Below, piece after piece: positions 1 through 8,235 of a DNA stretch of 64,000 nucleotides. Source of the DNA: Granulosicoccus sp036478565. Its GTDB lineage: Bacteria; Pseudomonadota; Gammaproteobacteria; Granulosicoccales; Granulosicoccaceae. The notes beneath the pieces were generated by a model. That model was not told the origin of the DNA and searched no databases. It saw nothing but the letters and a program-made list of their open reading frames with translations. The DNA is taken from the NCBI GenBank assembly GCA_965224525.1, contig OZ245050.1:744001-808000 (forward strand). Direction: 5' to 3'. Within the stretch, counting starts at the first letter, position 1; each line of letters opens with the position of its first letter. Position numbers and translations under genes: made by a program.

Positions 1-10
1 AGGAATGGCT

Positions 11-1579
11 ATGAGAAAAAAACGCAGCGGACGCCGCAAGCCTAAAGCACCGCTCAATCCGACAACAAAACCAGACGGGTTCAAACTGGCAGAGCCAGTA
101 CGCCCACCACCAAAATTTTCCTATTTGGGTGACAGCGGCCTGGAGCAAATTAGTATGCGTGCTCTGGATCTACTGGAAAACCATGGTGTGGCGATCGTTC
201 ACGAACAGGCTAACGCGGCGATGCGTAAAGCGGGTGCGGTTGCCAGTCGGGATGCTGAGCGATTGCAATTGCCACGCGAGATGGTGGAGGAGGCATTGAA
301 AGTAACTCCACGCAAAGTGACTCTGTGTGGCAAGCATCCAGATCGTGATGTGCATCTGCCCAGAGTCGATCATGGGTTTGTCATGCGCACCGGTACGGGC
401 GCACACGGTTTTGTTGAACCCGACACAGGTAAGTACCGCAACTTGATGATCGACGATGTTGCAACCATTGCAGCAGTAGCCAACGGTCTGGATGAAGTGG
501 CGTTCATTGCCCATCCCTTCTGTTATGGCGTGCATGAACTGACCAGCGACATACACAGCGTCGCATCATTGATCACTCTCACAGACAAGCACATCTGGTT
601 GCAGCCCTATAACATTGAAAATGTGGAGTACTTGTTACGCATCGTAACCATCGCAGCTGGTGGTGAGGCGGCATTAAGAGCGCGACCCATTGCCAGTTGC
701 ATCATGTGCTCGTTTACACCGCTGGAGTTCAAGGTGATGGATGTGGAAGCACTTATCCAGTGTGGCAAGGCGGGCATTCCGGTGCATGCCTGCTCGTTGC
801 CTTCAGCAGGCGGCACAGCACCAATTTCAGTTGCAGGTAATGTGCTAATGGCAGTAGCGGAAATTCTTGCCATGGTAACGTTGGCCCATGTCGTTGCACC
901 AGGCACACCGATTATCGCAACACCTCTGATGTTTACGCTTGATATGCGTACCGGTCGCGCGCTGCACTCCTGCGTTGAGAGCTTGCAGGCGAAGTCAATG
1001 GCTATTGATGTTCTGAAGAATGCATTTGGTCTGGTGACGCACACCTATGGCGCTGGATCGGATACACCGGATGTGGATGGTCAGTCGATGGCAGAGCGCG
1101 CCATGCTGGGGCAGACGATAGCGATGTCCGGTGCGGATATTCTGGGCGGCGTCGGTCAGCTCGAATGCGCAACCGTATTCTCACCTGTACAGGCAGTTCT
1201 GGACAACGAGTTGGGCGCTTATTGGCGTGGTCTTATACAGTCACCGCCAGTGGATGACGAAGCTTTTAATTGGCAAGAAGTATCGAAGGTCGGTGTGGGT
1301 TCACATTTTCTCGATTCGCAGCACACGTTAAAATATTGTCGCAGTCAGCATATGCCGGATGTGTTTCAGCGAACCGGTCGTGATGACTATGAATCGCAAG
1401 GTCGGGCAGCAGCGTTTGAAGCGGCGCGTGAGCGGGCTATTGAATTGACCAATGCAAAGCCACCGAAAGGATTGCCTGATGAATTGCACGTGAAGGAAAT
1501 AAAGACGGTGGTTGCAGCGGCGGATGTGGATATTATTGGCAAGGCGCAAGGCCATAGTGGCAAGCGCGAGGTAATTTAA
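11..1579 (+). CDS. MttB-family corrinoid-dependent methyltransferase (COG5598), non-pyrrolysine type
   Basis: The 522-residue product resembles the trimethylamine methyltransferase family (MttB, COG5598), a TIM-barrel family that moves a methyl group from a quaternary or tertiary amine to a corrinoid protein. The reading frame has no internal amber codon, so it is the pyrrolysine-free type, as in glycine-betaine methyltransferase MtgB; the substrate cannot be read from sequence. An ATG at 5 is also in frame, but AGGA at 1-4 lies directly against it and is properly spaced for the ATG at 11. The N-terminus is basic and disordered (KKRSGRRKPK). A second MttB homologue is at 36739-38406. The last 91 codons recur as an orphan fragment at 3408-3680. 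No corrinoid-binding protein gene is next to it in the window. Confidence 0.88.
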   Translation: MRKKRSGRRKPKAPLNPTTKPDGFKLAEPVRPPPKFSYLGDSGLEQISMRALDLLENHGVAIVHEQANAAMRKAGAVASRDAERLQLPREMVEEALKVTPRKVTLCGKHPDRDVHLPRVDHGFVMRTGTGAHGFVEPDTGKYRNLMIDDVATIAAVANGLDEVAFIAHPFCYGVHELTSDIHSVASLITLTDKHIWLQPYNIENVEYLLRIVTIAAGGEAALRARPIASCIMCSFTPLEFKVMDVEALIQCGKAGIPVHACSLPSAGGTAPISVAGNVLMAVAEILAMVTLAHVVAPGTPIIATPLMFTLDMRTGRALHSCVESLQAKSMAIDVLKNAFGLVTHTYGAGSDTPDVDGQSMAERAMLGQTIAMSGADILGGVGQLECATVFSPVQAVLDNELGAYWRGLIQSPPVDDEAFNWQEVSKVGVGSHFLDSQHTLKYCRSQHMPDVFQRTGRDDYESQGRAAAFEAARERAIELTNAKPPKGLPDELHVKEIKTVVAAADVDIIGKAQGHSGKREVI

Positions 1580-1656
1580 AGTGGCTGTCACCGTATGTGT
1601 TTTGGAATAGTCGGTTCACGCGAGAGTCATTCAAATTAGCGCTGGCCAAGTCTGGT

Positions 1657-1813
1657 TGTCAGGTGTCTGGTCGCCTTCCAGGTCAGGTGAAAATACAGGA
1701 AACTGCAGCTTACATTCAAACACGTAAACTTCAATTCTGTACGATGTTGCCATTGCAAGTGCTCGAAGCAGGGCGGTATTGCTGGTCGCTTTTCGTGGAG
1801 ACTGTAAAATCAA
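1657..1813 (-). pseudogene. 5'-end remnant of an NADPH-dependent FMN reductase gene
   Basis: On the minus strand this stretch encodes a peptide (with FPVFSPDLEGDQTPD and SSNTALLRALA-like parts) that matches the first 55 or so residues of the intact FMN reductase at 4316-4861; the DNA is visibly alike over about 155 bases. Homology stops at about 1657, and the start region is altered (LQSPRKATSN in place of LSGSTRKASSN). It sits 77 bases after the stop codon of the full mttB, so the SnoaL-like gene that separates these two genes in the other copy is missing here. It is best read as debris of a duplicated block that lost its middle. Confidence 0.75.
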
Positions 1814-1839
1814 GTGTGTAAATGCTCGTGATTCACTTT

Positions 1840-1855
1840 ATCCTATTAATAGGAT
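1840..1855. repeat. 16-bp perfect palindrome upstream of the IS256 remnant
   Basis: ATCCTATTAATAGGAT reads the same on both strands. It lies seven bases before the start codon of the decayed IS256-type transposase, in a place where a promoter or a terminal element would be expected. It could be an operator or part of an old insertion end. The other end of the element could not be found. Confidence 0.4.
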
Positions 1856-1861
1856 CGAATC

Positions 1862-2149
1862 ATGGAAACATATGTGGACGAAGACGCAATACGGCAGTTA
1901 GCCAAGACGATTGCCAAGAACGTAAAGACCGAAGCTGAATTAGGTGATATCTTTAAGCTGCTCAAGAAGATAGTCGTTGAGACAGCGTTCGATGCGGCTC
2001 TCGGTGCTGACCGACTTACGCAGCCGTAGTGTCAGCGATATTCTGATCGCCTGCGTCGATGGGTTCAAAGGATTCCCGTAGCAGTCAACGGCGAATACCC
2101 AGAAACCCAAGTACAACCTTGTATCGTGCACATGGTTCGCAACAGCATG
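1862..2149 (+). pseudogene. Decayed IS256-family transposase (Mutator-like)
   Basis: An ATG at 1862 opens 55 codons ending at TAG 2027-2029. Their product (IAKNVKTEAELGDIF, then KKIVVETAFDAAL) has the typical N-terminus of IS256-family transposases. Right after it, in shifted frames, come VSDILIACVDGFKGFP and, after a stop and a -1/+2 shift, YPETQVQPCIVHMVRNS. These match the conserved central DDE-region block of the same family (D-G-x-K-G-F-P-E-A, then C-I-V-H-x-V-R-N-S). Most of the segment between the two blocks, and everything after VRNS, is absent. It cannot be active. It probably took part in the rearrangement of this region. Confidence 0.8.
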
Positions 2150-2260
2150 ATTAATCAATGGCTGGTAAACTAGTCCTACTGTGTTACAAAAAACTAGCGG
2201 AATAGTTAAACCTCGAGTGCTCGGAATCGACCCAAAGAGGACTTAATTTTGGGATATGTC

Positions 2261-2707
2261 CTATTGCTCAAGGGCTCTTTTTGCATTCGATTCCATGCGG
2301 CGTAGTAGGTCAAAAGACTGCTCGCGCTCCTCTACACTAAAACCGACAAATAGCGCTTTGTTGATTGTCTCATAGAAGTTGGCGAGGTGATTCAATTCAC
2401 GCGCTTTGCCTGTTGCACTTACTATCCCAATCCTTCCATCTGTGTTGTCTCGTTGCCGAGTGACCAAGCCACGAGTAACCATTCGATCGATTAGCCGGGA
2501 CGTCGCCGGAATTCCGGTTCCAATAAGCTTCGACAATGCCCCAACTGTCTGATTTCCTTCTCGCCACAAGCACGACAAAATCACCCATTGCGGCAGCGAG
2601 AGACCATGCGGTTTAAGCATATGCATGCAAAGCGCATTCATGCGCCCGGTAGTGAAATTGAGTTGTCGGCCGATTGAAGGAGGGATTGCCAGGCTTTTTA
2701 TTGCCAT
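2261..2707 (-). CDS. MarR-family transcriptional regulator
   Basis: The 148-residue protein has the MarR winged-helix layout. Helices around residues 35-75 carry LPQWVILSCLWREGNQTVGA, followed by a recognition helix (IPATSRLIDRMVTRGLV) and a wing with RQRDNTDGR, the D-x-R-dipole typical of the family; a dimerising C-terminal helix follows. It is divergent from the small unknown gene at 2826-3194, with a perfect palindrome between them, so autoregulation plus control of that gene is the simplest model. MarR repressors usually respond to aromatic or oxidising compounds; the ligand here is unknown. Gene and neighbour sit inside the scarred segment between two mttB tails and are probably acquired. 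Confidence 0.88.
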   Translation of the reverse strand: MAIKSLAIPPSIGRQLNFTTGRMNALCMHMLKPHGLSLPQWVILSCLWREGNQTVGALSKLIGTGIPATSRLIDRMVTRGLVTRQRDNTDGRIGIVSATGKARELNHLANFYETINKALFVGFSVEEREQSFDLLRRMESNAKRALEQ

Positions 2708-2724
2708 GTAAAGTATTCCATGTT

Positions 2725-2740
2725 AGTTTACATGTAAACT
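2725..2740. promoter_or_regulatory. Probable MarR operator (16-bp palindrome)
   Basis: AGTTTACATGTAAACT is a perfect palindrome 17 bases upstream of the marR start codon, within the divergent promoter region. The half-site CATGTAAA occurs again at 2705-2712, across the marR start codon. MarR dimers bind palindromes of about this length, so autoregulation is inferred from position and symmetry. Confidence 0.6.
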
Positions 2741-2825
2741 ATAATGGTTCGCACACGTGCCGTCGACAAAAAATATTTTGTTGCACGCTCGGCACTTGTA
2801 TCTGCATAACATGGGATAAAACTCA

Positions 2826-3194
2826 ATGTCGAAAAAAATTCTAATGGTAGGGTGGCACCCGACAGTCGTTGATTACTCGAAATACCCGGGAATGACCGAA
2901 GAAAAATTGGAAAACGCGTTAAGAGCGGATGAGATGAAACTAAATGATCTAGGATACGACGCATCGATTGGTTTCATTTTCAGCGGAGAAACTGCAACGG
3001 ATCAGTTGATCAATACATTGAAGGAAACAACATACGATGTTGTTCTGATCGGGGCGGGCGTCCGGAAGGACGATGACCACTTCCTCGTGTTTGAGAAACT
3101 TGTTAACGTAGTTCATGAATACGCTCCGGGGGCTCGTATCGCATTCAACACAGGACCTACCGACTCAGATTCCGCAATCCAGCGCTGGGCATAG
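2826..3194 (+). CDS. Conserved hypothetical protein of 122 residues
   Basis: The product begins SKKILMVGWHPTVVDYSKYP and has an alternating alpha/beta pattern with a hydrophobic strand TYDVVLIGAGV near residue 77 and a strand ARIAFNTGP near residue 105. This suggests a small Rossmann- or flavodoxin-like fold, but no cofactor motif is clear. I do not assign a function. No signal peptide or membrane segment is visible, so it is cytoplasmic. It is divergent from the MarR gene and probably under its control. A hairpin at 3289-3305 may end its transcript. Confidence 0.72.
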   Translation: MSKKILMVGWHPTVVDYSKYPGMTEEKLENALRADEMKLNDLGYDASIGFIFSGETATDQLINTLKETTYDVVLIGAGVRKDDDHFLVFEKLVNVVHEYAPGARIAFNTGPTDSDSAIQRWA

Positions 3195-3288
3195 AAAAGC
3201 AAGGTTTGACCCTCACATCCAATCGAATAGTGAGATCATGATTAAACTGCTACTTGCTAAGTCCGCTCTGGCCGGCAAGAGTCGATTA

Positions 3289-3305
3289 CCGGGTGTCGTA
3301 CCCGG
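3289..3305 (+). terminator. Hairpin downstream of the unknown gene; weak terminator candidate
   Basis: CCGGGT and ACCCGG form a 6-bp GC-rich stem around a 5-base loop, about 95 bases after the stop codon at 3194. No run of T follows, so intrinsic termination is uncertain. Apart from this hairpin, 3195-3407 shows no gene. Confidence 0.3.
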
Positions 3306-3407
3306 CACAGCAAGGGCAGCATCATACTGACAGCAATCACTTGGGTGATTTGCCAATGCAGCGAGGCAATTGAATCGTAAGCACCCAAGAATCCGCGTTA
3401 TTGGACT

Positions 3408-3680
3408 TTACTCGACTCGCAACACACACTGAAATACTGCCGCAGTCGGCATATGCCGGATGTGTTTCAGCGCAGCGGTCGTGATGACTATGAATCGCAG
3501 GGTCGGGCAGCAGCATTTGAGGTAGCACGAGAGCGGGCTATTGAATTGACCAATGCAAAGCCACCGGAAGGATTGCCTGATGAATTGCACGTGAAGGAAA
3601 TAAAGGCGGTGGTTGCAGCGGCGGACGTGGACATTATTGGCAAGGTGCAGGGCCATAGTGGCAAGCGCGAGGTGATCTGA
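3408..3680 (+). pseudogene. Orphan 3' fragment of an mttB-family gene
   Basis: These 90 codons up to TGA 3678-3680 match the C-terminus of the MttB homologue at 11-1579, with about seven amino-acid changes. Homology begins abruptly at about 3408 with LLDSQHTLKYCRS; no start codon, ribosome site or catalytic barrel precedes it. An internal ATG at 3453 opens 75 codons, but that product would lack any functional core. The first 45 bases differ from the full gene almost only at synonymous positions, so the fragment probably came from a paralogue that was once expressed. It is followed by the SnoaL-like/FMN reductase pair. Confidence 0.8.
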
Positions 3681-3776
3681 CGCTGTGTTGTGCGTACAGC
3701 TTGATAGCAAGGAGCGGCAATTCTCGAAAAACCGACTGTATTCGGTATGTCGCTACACGAGGCATCCCAGATGTGG

Positions 3777-4319
3777 CTATTTTTGTTCCCCGTGTCGCAG
3801 GTAGTTCCAAATTGGATCCGTATCATCAAGTGCAGGTGCCGTGTCCAGCACAATTCGTCGCGAACACCATGGAGATTCAAGTCCGGATGCCCAGCTGAGC
3901 AGTGCTTTCTCGGCGGTATGGGACGGCAGAATTTGCATTTTCTCGATAGAGATTCCGAGTGAGTCAACAGCCATGCGTGTTCGGTCGAAGTGCCACACGT
4001 AGTGACCGCATCCTATTCTGACAAAGTCATGATTACGCTCACTCATAACAACCAGCCAGTCGCAACTCATTTCGAATTCGGTATTGGATGGAGGGTCGGT
4101 CAAACAAAAGGTATAGACGTTGGTGTAGACAAGCGAAAAACTTCTTACCAATGCGTCGGCTATTTCGTCAGTGCCATCAAGAATCGAAGGAAAATCTATA
4201 GCGTCCGTCTGCACATCCACTGCCACTTTGGCATTCTTCGCGAACGCTTTTTTGATCAGATGCGGCCGGTTGTAGTCTTTTGCCTGAATATAGTGCTCAA
4301 TGGCATTGGCCAGAGTCAT
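3777..4319 (-). CDS. SnoaL-like / NTF2-fold domain protein
   Basis: The 180-residue protein starts with a helical segment (TLANAIEHYIQAKDYN) and the pattern KKAFAKNAKVAVDVQT, typical of SnoaL-like polyketide cyclase or ring-hydroxylase-beta folds; a run of strands follows (TFCLTDPPSN, CDWLVVMSERN, RIGCGHYVWHFD). SnoaL-like proteins bind small hydrophobic ligands or act as cyclases, dehydratases or isomerases; the substrate here is unknown. The start codon overlaps the stop of the upstream FMN reductase by four bases (ATGA), so the two are translationally coupled and probably act on the same compound. The convergent mttB fragment lies 96 bases away. Confidence 0.7.
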   Translation of the reverse strand: MTLANAIEHYIQAKDYNRPHLIKKAFAKNAKVAVDVQTDAIDFPSILDGTDEIADALVRSFSLVYTNVYTFCLTDPPSNTEFEMSCDWLVVMSERNHDFVRIGCGHYVWHFDRTRMAVDSLGISIEKMQILPSHTAEKALLSWASGLESPWCSRRIVLDTAPALDDTDPIWNYLRHGEQK

Positions 4320-4861
4320 GTTGATACTAAGCCTGTCTGATCAATATAATCACGAAAGCTGTTAAGAAACTGTCTCAGCTGCCTGGAATGCTGCTCTTCT
4401 TGCAAACTACGAACAACTTCTTCGGGTGTTTTTGAAACCAACGGTATTCGTAAAAATATCCGTTCATTAAACCGGGTCGATACCGTGCCCAGTACTGTCC
4501 GTAACGATTGCAGCATGTCATCGCCGCGGTGGGAGGCGTGTGCAAGAACTATGGGTTTATTGATGATTTCATCTCGAGAGACAAGCCAGTCAATTGTATT
4601 TTTCAACCCGCCAGGAATGGCACGCACGTATTCCGGGCTGGCTACGATCAGTCCATCGGACTTTCGAATATTTTCGCAAAATACATTGATTATGTCAGGT
4701 GTCTGGTCGCCCTCCAGGTCAGGTGAAAATACCGGAAACTGCTGCATATGCTCAAACACATTAACTTCAATTCTGTGTGGTGCTGCGATTGCAAGCGCCC
4801 GAAGCAGGGCGGTATTGCTGGACGCTTTTCGCGTGCTGCCGGAAAGCGCAAGAAATTTCAT
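4316..4861 (-). CDS. NADPH-dependent FMN reductase family protein (SsuE/ChrR-like flavodoxin fold)
   Basis: The 181-residue protein has the flavodoxin-like FMN_red layout: first strand and phosphate loop FLALSGSTRKASSN near residues 3-16, the conserved SPEYVRAIPGGLKNTIDWL block near residues 75-95, and PIVLAHASHRGD near 105. Members reduce FMN, quinones or azo compounds with NAD(P)H. The gene overlaps the DUF6279 lipoprotein gene upstream (4858-4861) and the SnoaL-like gene downstream (4316-4319) by ATGA, so all three form one minus-strand transcript. A truncated relative of its 5' end is at 1657-1813. Confidence 0.85.
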   Translation of the reverse strand: MKFLALSGSTRKASSNTALLRALAIAAPHRIEVNVFEHMQQFPVFSPDLEGDQTPDIINVFCENIRKSDGLIVASPEYVRAIPGGLKNTIDWLVSRDEIINKPIVLAHASHRGDDMLQSLRTVLGTVSTRFNERIFLRIPLVSKTPEEVVRSLQEEQHSRQLRQFLNSFRDYIDQTGLVST

Positions 4862-5886
4862 GACTTGGCTTTTGGTTTCAGCGAGCGCTCGCTACTAACC
4901 GCTGTGGGTTTAACCAAACAACCAACCGATGGGTCATTGCCTACAACAAAGCCGGGTTTGATTTCTGCTATAGCTGACAAAGTGTCTGCCAGCTTCAATA
5001 CCCAGGTGCTCAAACTGGCGCGTTGTTCGTCATTCAGGCTATTAATCAAACGCAAGGTAAAGTCACGCCACAGTTTGCGGTTTTCTTGCCATTCTTCAGG
5101 GTAGGCGGATTCAAGCAAAACCCACAGGCTTCTGATATGGGCGCTCATCAAATCGTTATAGTCGGTAGCGGATTGATTTCGCGCCAGGGTGAACAGTTTC
5201 TCATTCCAGCGATTTGACAGTTGATAATACTGTTTTCGCAAGCTGATTTGTTTTTCCAGTGTTGTGCGCAGCATGGCACGCTGATTGGCGGTGAATTCCA
5301 GACCGATGCGGCCAGCCCACTTGTCAATATTTTTCAGTCGGTACTCGACGCGCACTTTCGGCGTGCGCGACTTGTACTTGCCACGATTTTTTTTCTGTTC
5401 CCGCGCAAAGCGCCGTTCAATGAAATTTACCTGTTTGTCCGTGATGCTTTTTGTCAGGTCAAACAGGAAGTTGATCGGGTGGCACTCACGCGCTGACTGA
5501 GAATACTGTTCAGCGCTGTCCAGCCAGTTTTGTACGTCCGCCTCCATAGTGAGGCCAGTTTGTGCGACAGAGCGAGCAGCGTTTGAGATCAGGCTGGCGT
5601 ACTTGGGCAATTCGGATTGGCGGTGCCAGACATGGTAGGTGCCAAGAGCGGCTTCAAACTGTGCTGCCTGGTCTTCGTTCCAGTCACCCAGTTTGTTGAA
5701 CTCCCCACGAATCTGGTCATCAAACCGGTTGTACAGCGGGCTGATAACAAGCTTGCTGTTGGTGCAGGCTGTCAACAGAACCAGAGACAGCAGCAGGAGC
5801 ATCAACCTGATGCGGCTGATTGTAGCGAGCTTCTGGCGCAAGCGGACACTGCGTATTGATGGGTATACAGGTATCATTCGAGCCAT
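4858..5886 (-). CDS. DUF6279-type lipoprotein
   Basis: A signal peptide with hydrophobic stretch LMLLLLSLVLLTAC ends in a lipobox (LTAC), so this is a lipoprotein. The mature part is mostly helical and charged (many K/R/E/Q) and matches the general plan of DUF6279, a family of unknown function in gammaproteobacteria (YNRFDDQI near the N-terminus, then long amphipathic helices). ATG at 5886 has an AGG site seven bases upstream; an ATG at 5937 is also in frame but would place 57 residues before the lipid cysteine. The gene is divergent from slyD and heads the transcript that continues into FMN reductase. Confidence 0.7.
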   Translation of the reverse strand: MARMIPVYPSIRSVRLRQKLATISRIRLMLLLLSLVLLTACTNSKLVISPLYNRFDDQIRGEFNKLGDWNEDQAAQFEAALGTYHVWHRQSELPKYASLISNAARSVAQTGLTMEADVQNWLDSAEQYSQSARECHPINFLFDLTKSITDKQVNFIERRFAREQKKNRGKYKSRTPKVRVEYRLKNIDKWAGRIGLEFTANQRAMLRTTLEKQISLRKQYYQLSNRWNEKLFTLARNQSATDYNDLMSAHIRSLWVLLESAYPEEWQENRKLWRDFTLRLINSLNDEQRASLSTWVLKLADTLSAIAEIKPGFVVGNDPSVGCLVKPTAVSSERSLKPKAKS

Positions 5887-5952
5887 AGAATACCTGTCCA
5901 TTGGGCGGTACTGGCGCCAATTGGTGCAATAGAGCATGACATCGGAGAAAAC

Positions 5953-6468
5953 ATGTCAGAGACCATCATTGGCCCCGGAACTGTCGTATCGTTTCACTAC
6001 GACTTGTACGATGGAGAGGCCAACAAAATTGAATCCTCATCAGCAACGACCAGCGCTGATGATAAGGCGGTATTGTTTCTGTTTGGCGAATCTTCGGTGC
6101 TGGCCGGATTGCAGGATGCGTTTCGGGGCAAAAAGACGGGTGATGATTTCTCGGTAACAATTCCGCATGAGAAAGCCTATGGTCGCCATTACCCGGATCG
6201 AGTGCAGCGTATGTCGCGTAAGAAAATAGACGGCGGTAAACGACAAACGTTCCGTGTTGGCCAGATTGTCACCGTGCGTGGTGAGCATGGGCCAGTGCCA
6301 GGAACTATCGTCAAGGTGGGGAAATTCCAGGTTGATATTGATGGCAATCATCCTCTGGCCGGGCGAGATCTGACTTTTGACGTGCGTGTTGAGTCTGTCC
6401 GGGAAGCCAGTAGCGAGGAGGTTGCGCATGGGCATGTACATGGTCCCGGTGGGCATGCGCATCAATGA
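5953..6468 (+). CDS. slyD: SlyD-type FKBP peptidyl-prolyl cis-trans isomerase
   Basis: The 171-residue protein shows the SlyD plan: an FKBP half (VVSFHYDLYDGEANKIESS, LFLFGESSVLAGLQDAFRG), an inserted IF chaperone domain (around residues 75-130, starting near YGRHYPDRVQRMSRK), and the returning FKBP strand HPLAGRDLTFDVRVESV. The C-terminal tail is histidine-rich (HGHVHGPGGHAHQ), as in nickel-binding SlyD, though shorter than the E. coli tail. It catalyses proline isomerisation, acts as a cytoplasmic chaperone and may help deliver metal. GGAG lies about eight bases before the ATG. The spacer 6469-6590 shows no gene. Confidence 0.92.
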   Translation: MSETIIGPGTVVSFHYDLYDGEANKIESSSATTSADDKAVLFLFGESSVLAGLQDAFRGKKTGDDFSVTIPHEKAYGRHYPDRVQRMSRKKIDGGKRQTFRVGQIVTVRGEHGPVPGTIVKVGKFQVDIDGNHPLAGRDLTFDVRVESVREASSEEVAHGHVHGPGGHAHQ

Positions 6469-6641
6469 ATACCACCTAACCATCGGGAATGTACAACGAG
6501 TACTTTATTGCATGCTGATTGCTCATATTGTTGAATACGGTTCTAATACGCGCGGCACGCAACAATAGTTAGCCAGCATCAACAACGAGAATGGACTTAA
6601 AGATGAGTTGGAATAATGACGGACTAGGGAGCGCAGGATTC

Positions 6642-8192
6642 ATGCAAGCATTTTTGAAACGATTTTTCCCCGGTGCCGGCGGTTTTCTGAGCGTGTTGCT
6701 GCCCGTAGTGCTTATCGGTGCTTGTGTGCAGAATCCGGTCACAGGCAAGAAAGAGCTGCTGCTGGTATCCGAGAGCTGGGAGTTGCAGGTCGGCAAACAG
6801 CAGTATCTACCACTACGGCAAAGCCAGGGTGGAGATTACGTTGTTGATCCGGGAGTTGAGGCCTATGTCAAGAAAGTAGGGCAGAGGCTGGCAGCAAAGA
6901 GTGATCGCAAGTTGCCATACGAATTCAATGTCATCAATAGCTCTGTGCCCAATGCCTGGGCACTGCCCGGTGGCAAAATCAGTATCAATCGCGGGTTGTT
7001 GACAGCGCTCAAAAGTGAGGCTGAGCTGGCGGCTGTGCTGGGCCATGAAATTGTGCACGCTGCAGCCAAACATGGCGCTCGTGGTCAGACCCGTGGCCTG
7101 GCGTTGCAAACACTGGTGATGACGGCATCTATTGCGGGTGCAAAGAAGGGTTACGGAGAGTTGGCGCAAATGGGTTCTACCATTGGTGCGCAGATTGTCA
7201 ACAGCCAGTATGGGCGCAAGGCGGAACTTGAATCGGATCGCTATGGCATGGAGTACATGGCACGGGCTGGATACAGCACGCAAGGTGCGGTTGACTTGCA
7301 ACGTACTTTTGTAAAACTGTCTGAAGGGCAGAAGTCGGATTGGTTGTCTGGCCTGTTCTCCAGTCATCCGCCTTCACAGGCTCGCGTCAAAGCCAATATT
7401 GCAACTGGCCAGAAACTGCCGTCCGGAGGAAATGTTGGTGCTGACCGGTATCGCAAGGTAATGGCAAGATTGTTCAAGACACAAACAGCCTATGAGAATT
7501 TCGACAAAGCGCAGAAAGCACTGGCGGCAGGCAAACGTCAGGAAGCGATGACACTAGCGCGTAAAGCAATCAGGGGTGAGCCACGGGAAGGACACTTTTA
7601 TTCCTTTGTAGGCGATATTGCTCATACCCAGAAAGACTACCGTTCTGCGAAGAAAAACTATGACAAGGCCATTTCGTTGAACAGTGAATTCTTTTACTAT
7701 TACCTGCAACGCGGCAAGGTCAACGATGCTTTACGCCAGACCAAAGCTGCAAGGTCAGACTATGCCAGAAGCCTGAAGCTCATGCCGACATCGGATGCGC
7801 AAACCGCGCTGGGTCGTTTCGCCGAGAGAGATGGTAACCGTCAGGCTGCCCAGCGTTTTTATAGCCTGGCAGCGCAGGCGGGTGGTAAAGCCGGTGAGCA
7901 GGCACGTTCTGCTCTATTACGACTCAACCCACAGAACGCACTGACCGTGCGCAAGGGAACGACACGCAAAGGCACTTTGGCGTTCGAAGTCATTAACCAA
8001 ACCAGTCAACCAGTGAGCAATGTTGTACTGGGCATTACCACCGGGCCTGGACAACGCGTGCAGCAAAAGAAGCTTCGCGGCGTTATACAGCCAGGCCAGA
8101 CGCGTGTAATAGATACAGGGCAAAAGTTCTCTCGCGAGCAGACAATCCGTATTGAGGTCAAGGTGCTGCAGGCGAAACAGGTATCAAGCTGA
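6642..8192 (+). CDS. BepA-like M48 metalloprotease lipoprotein with TPR repeats
   Basis: A signal sequence starting at ATG 6642 (AGGA five bases upstream) ends in LIGAC, giving a lipidated cysteine at residue 28. In-frame ATGs at 6591 and 6603 would only extend the N-terminus. The M48 zinc site is complete: HEIVH, followed about 56 residues later by ELESD, the E-x-x-x-D third-ligand motif. The C-terminal half carries TPR-like helices (GHFYSFVGDIAHTQKDYRSA, FFYYYLQRGKVNDAL) and a final beta-rich domain. Relatives such as BepA degrade or assist stalled outer-membrane proteins such as LptD in the periplasm. Confidence 0.9.
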   Translation: MQAFLKRFFPGAGGFLSVLLPVVLIGACVQNPVTGKKELLLVSESWELQVGKQQYLPLRQSQGGDYVVDPGVEAYVKKVGQRLAAKSDRKLPYEFNVINSSVPNAWALPGGKISINRGLLTALKSEAELAAVLGHEIVHAAAKHGARGQTRGLALQTLVMTASIAGAKKGYGELAQMGSTIGAQIVNSQYGRKAELESDRYGMEYMARAGYSTQGAVDLQRTFVKLSEGQKSDWLSGLFSSHPPSQARVKANIATGQKLPSGGNVGADRYRKVMARLFKTQTAYENFDKAQKALAAGKRQEAMTLARKAIRGEPREGHFYSFVGDIAHTQKDYRSAKKNYDKAISLNSEFFYYYLQRGKVNDALRQTKAARSDYARSLKLMPTSDAQTALGRFAERDGNRQAAQRFYSLAAQAGGKAGEQARSALLRLNPQNALTVRKGTTRKGTLAFEVINQTSQPVSNVVLGITTGPGQRVQQKKLRGVIQPGQTRVIDTGQKFSREQTIRIEVKVLQAKQVSS

Positions 8193-8235
8193 GTATGGTT
8201 TGTTGGGCCTGAATCCGGACACAGGGCTGATTACT

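Noticed and set aside
11..1579. Pyrrolysine-type trimethylamine methyltransferase
   Set aside because: There is no in-frame TAG inside either mttB gene, and no pyl genes are present.
1597..1821. 74-codon plus-strand frame after mttB
   Set aside because: The minus strand of the same DNA matches the FMN reductase N-terminus, so the plus-strand frame is a shadow of a remnant.
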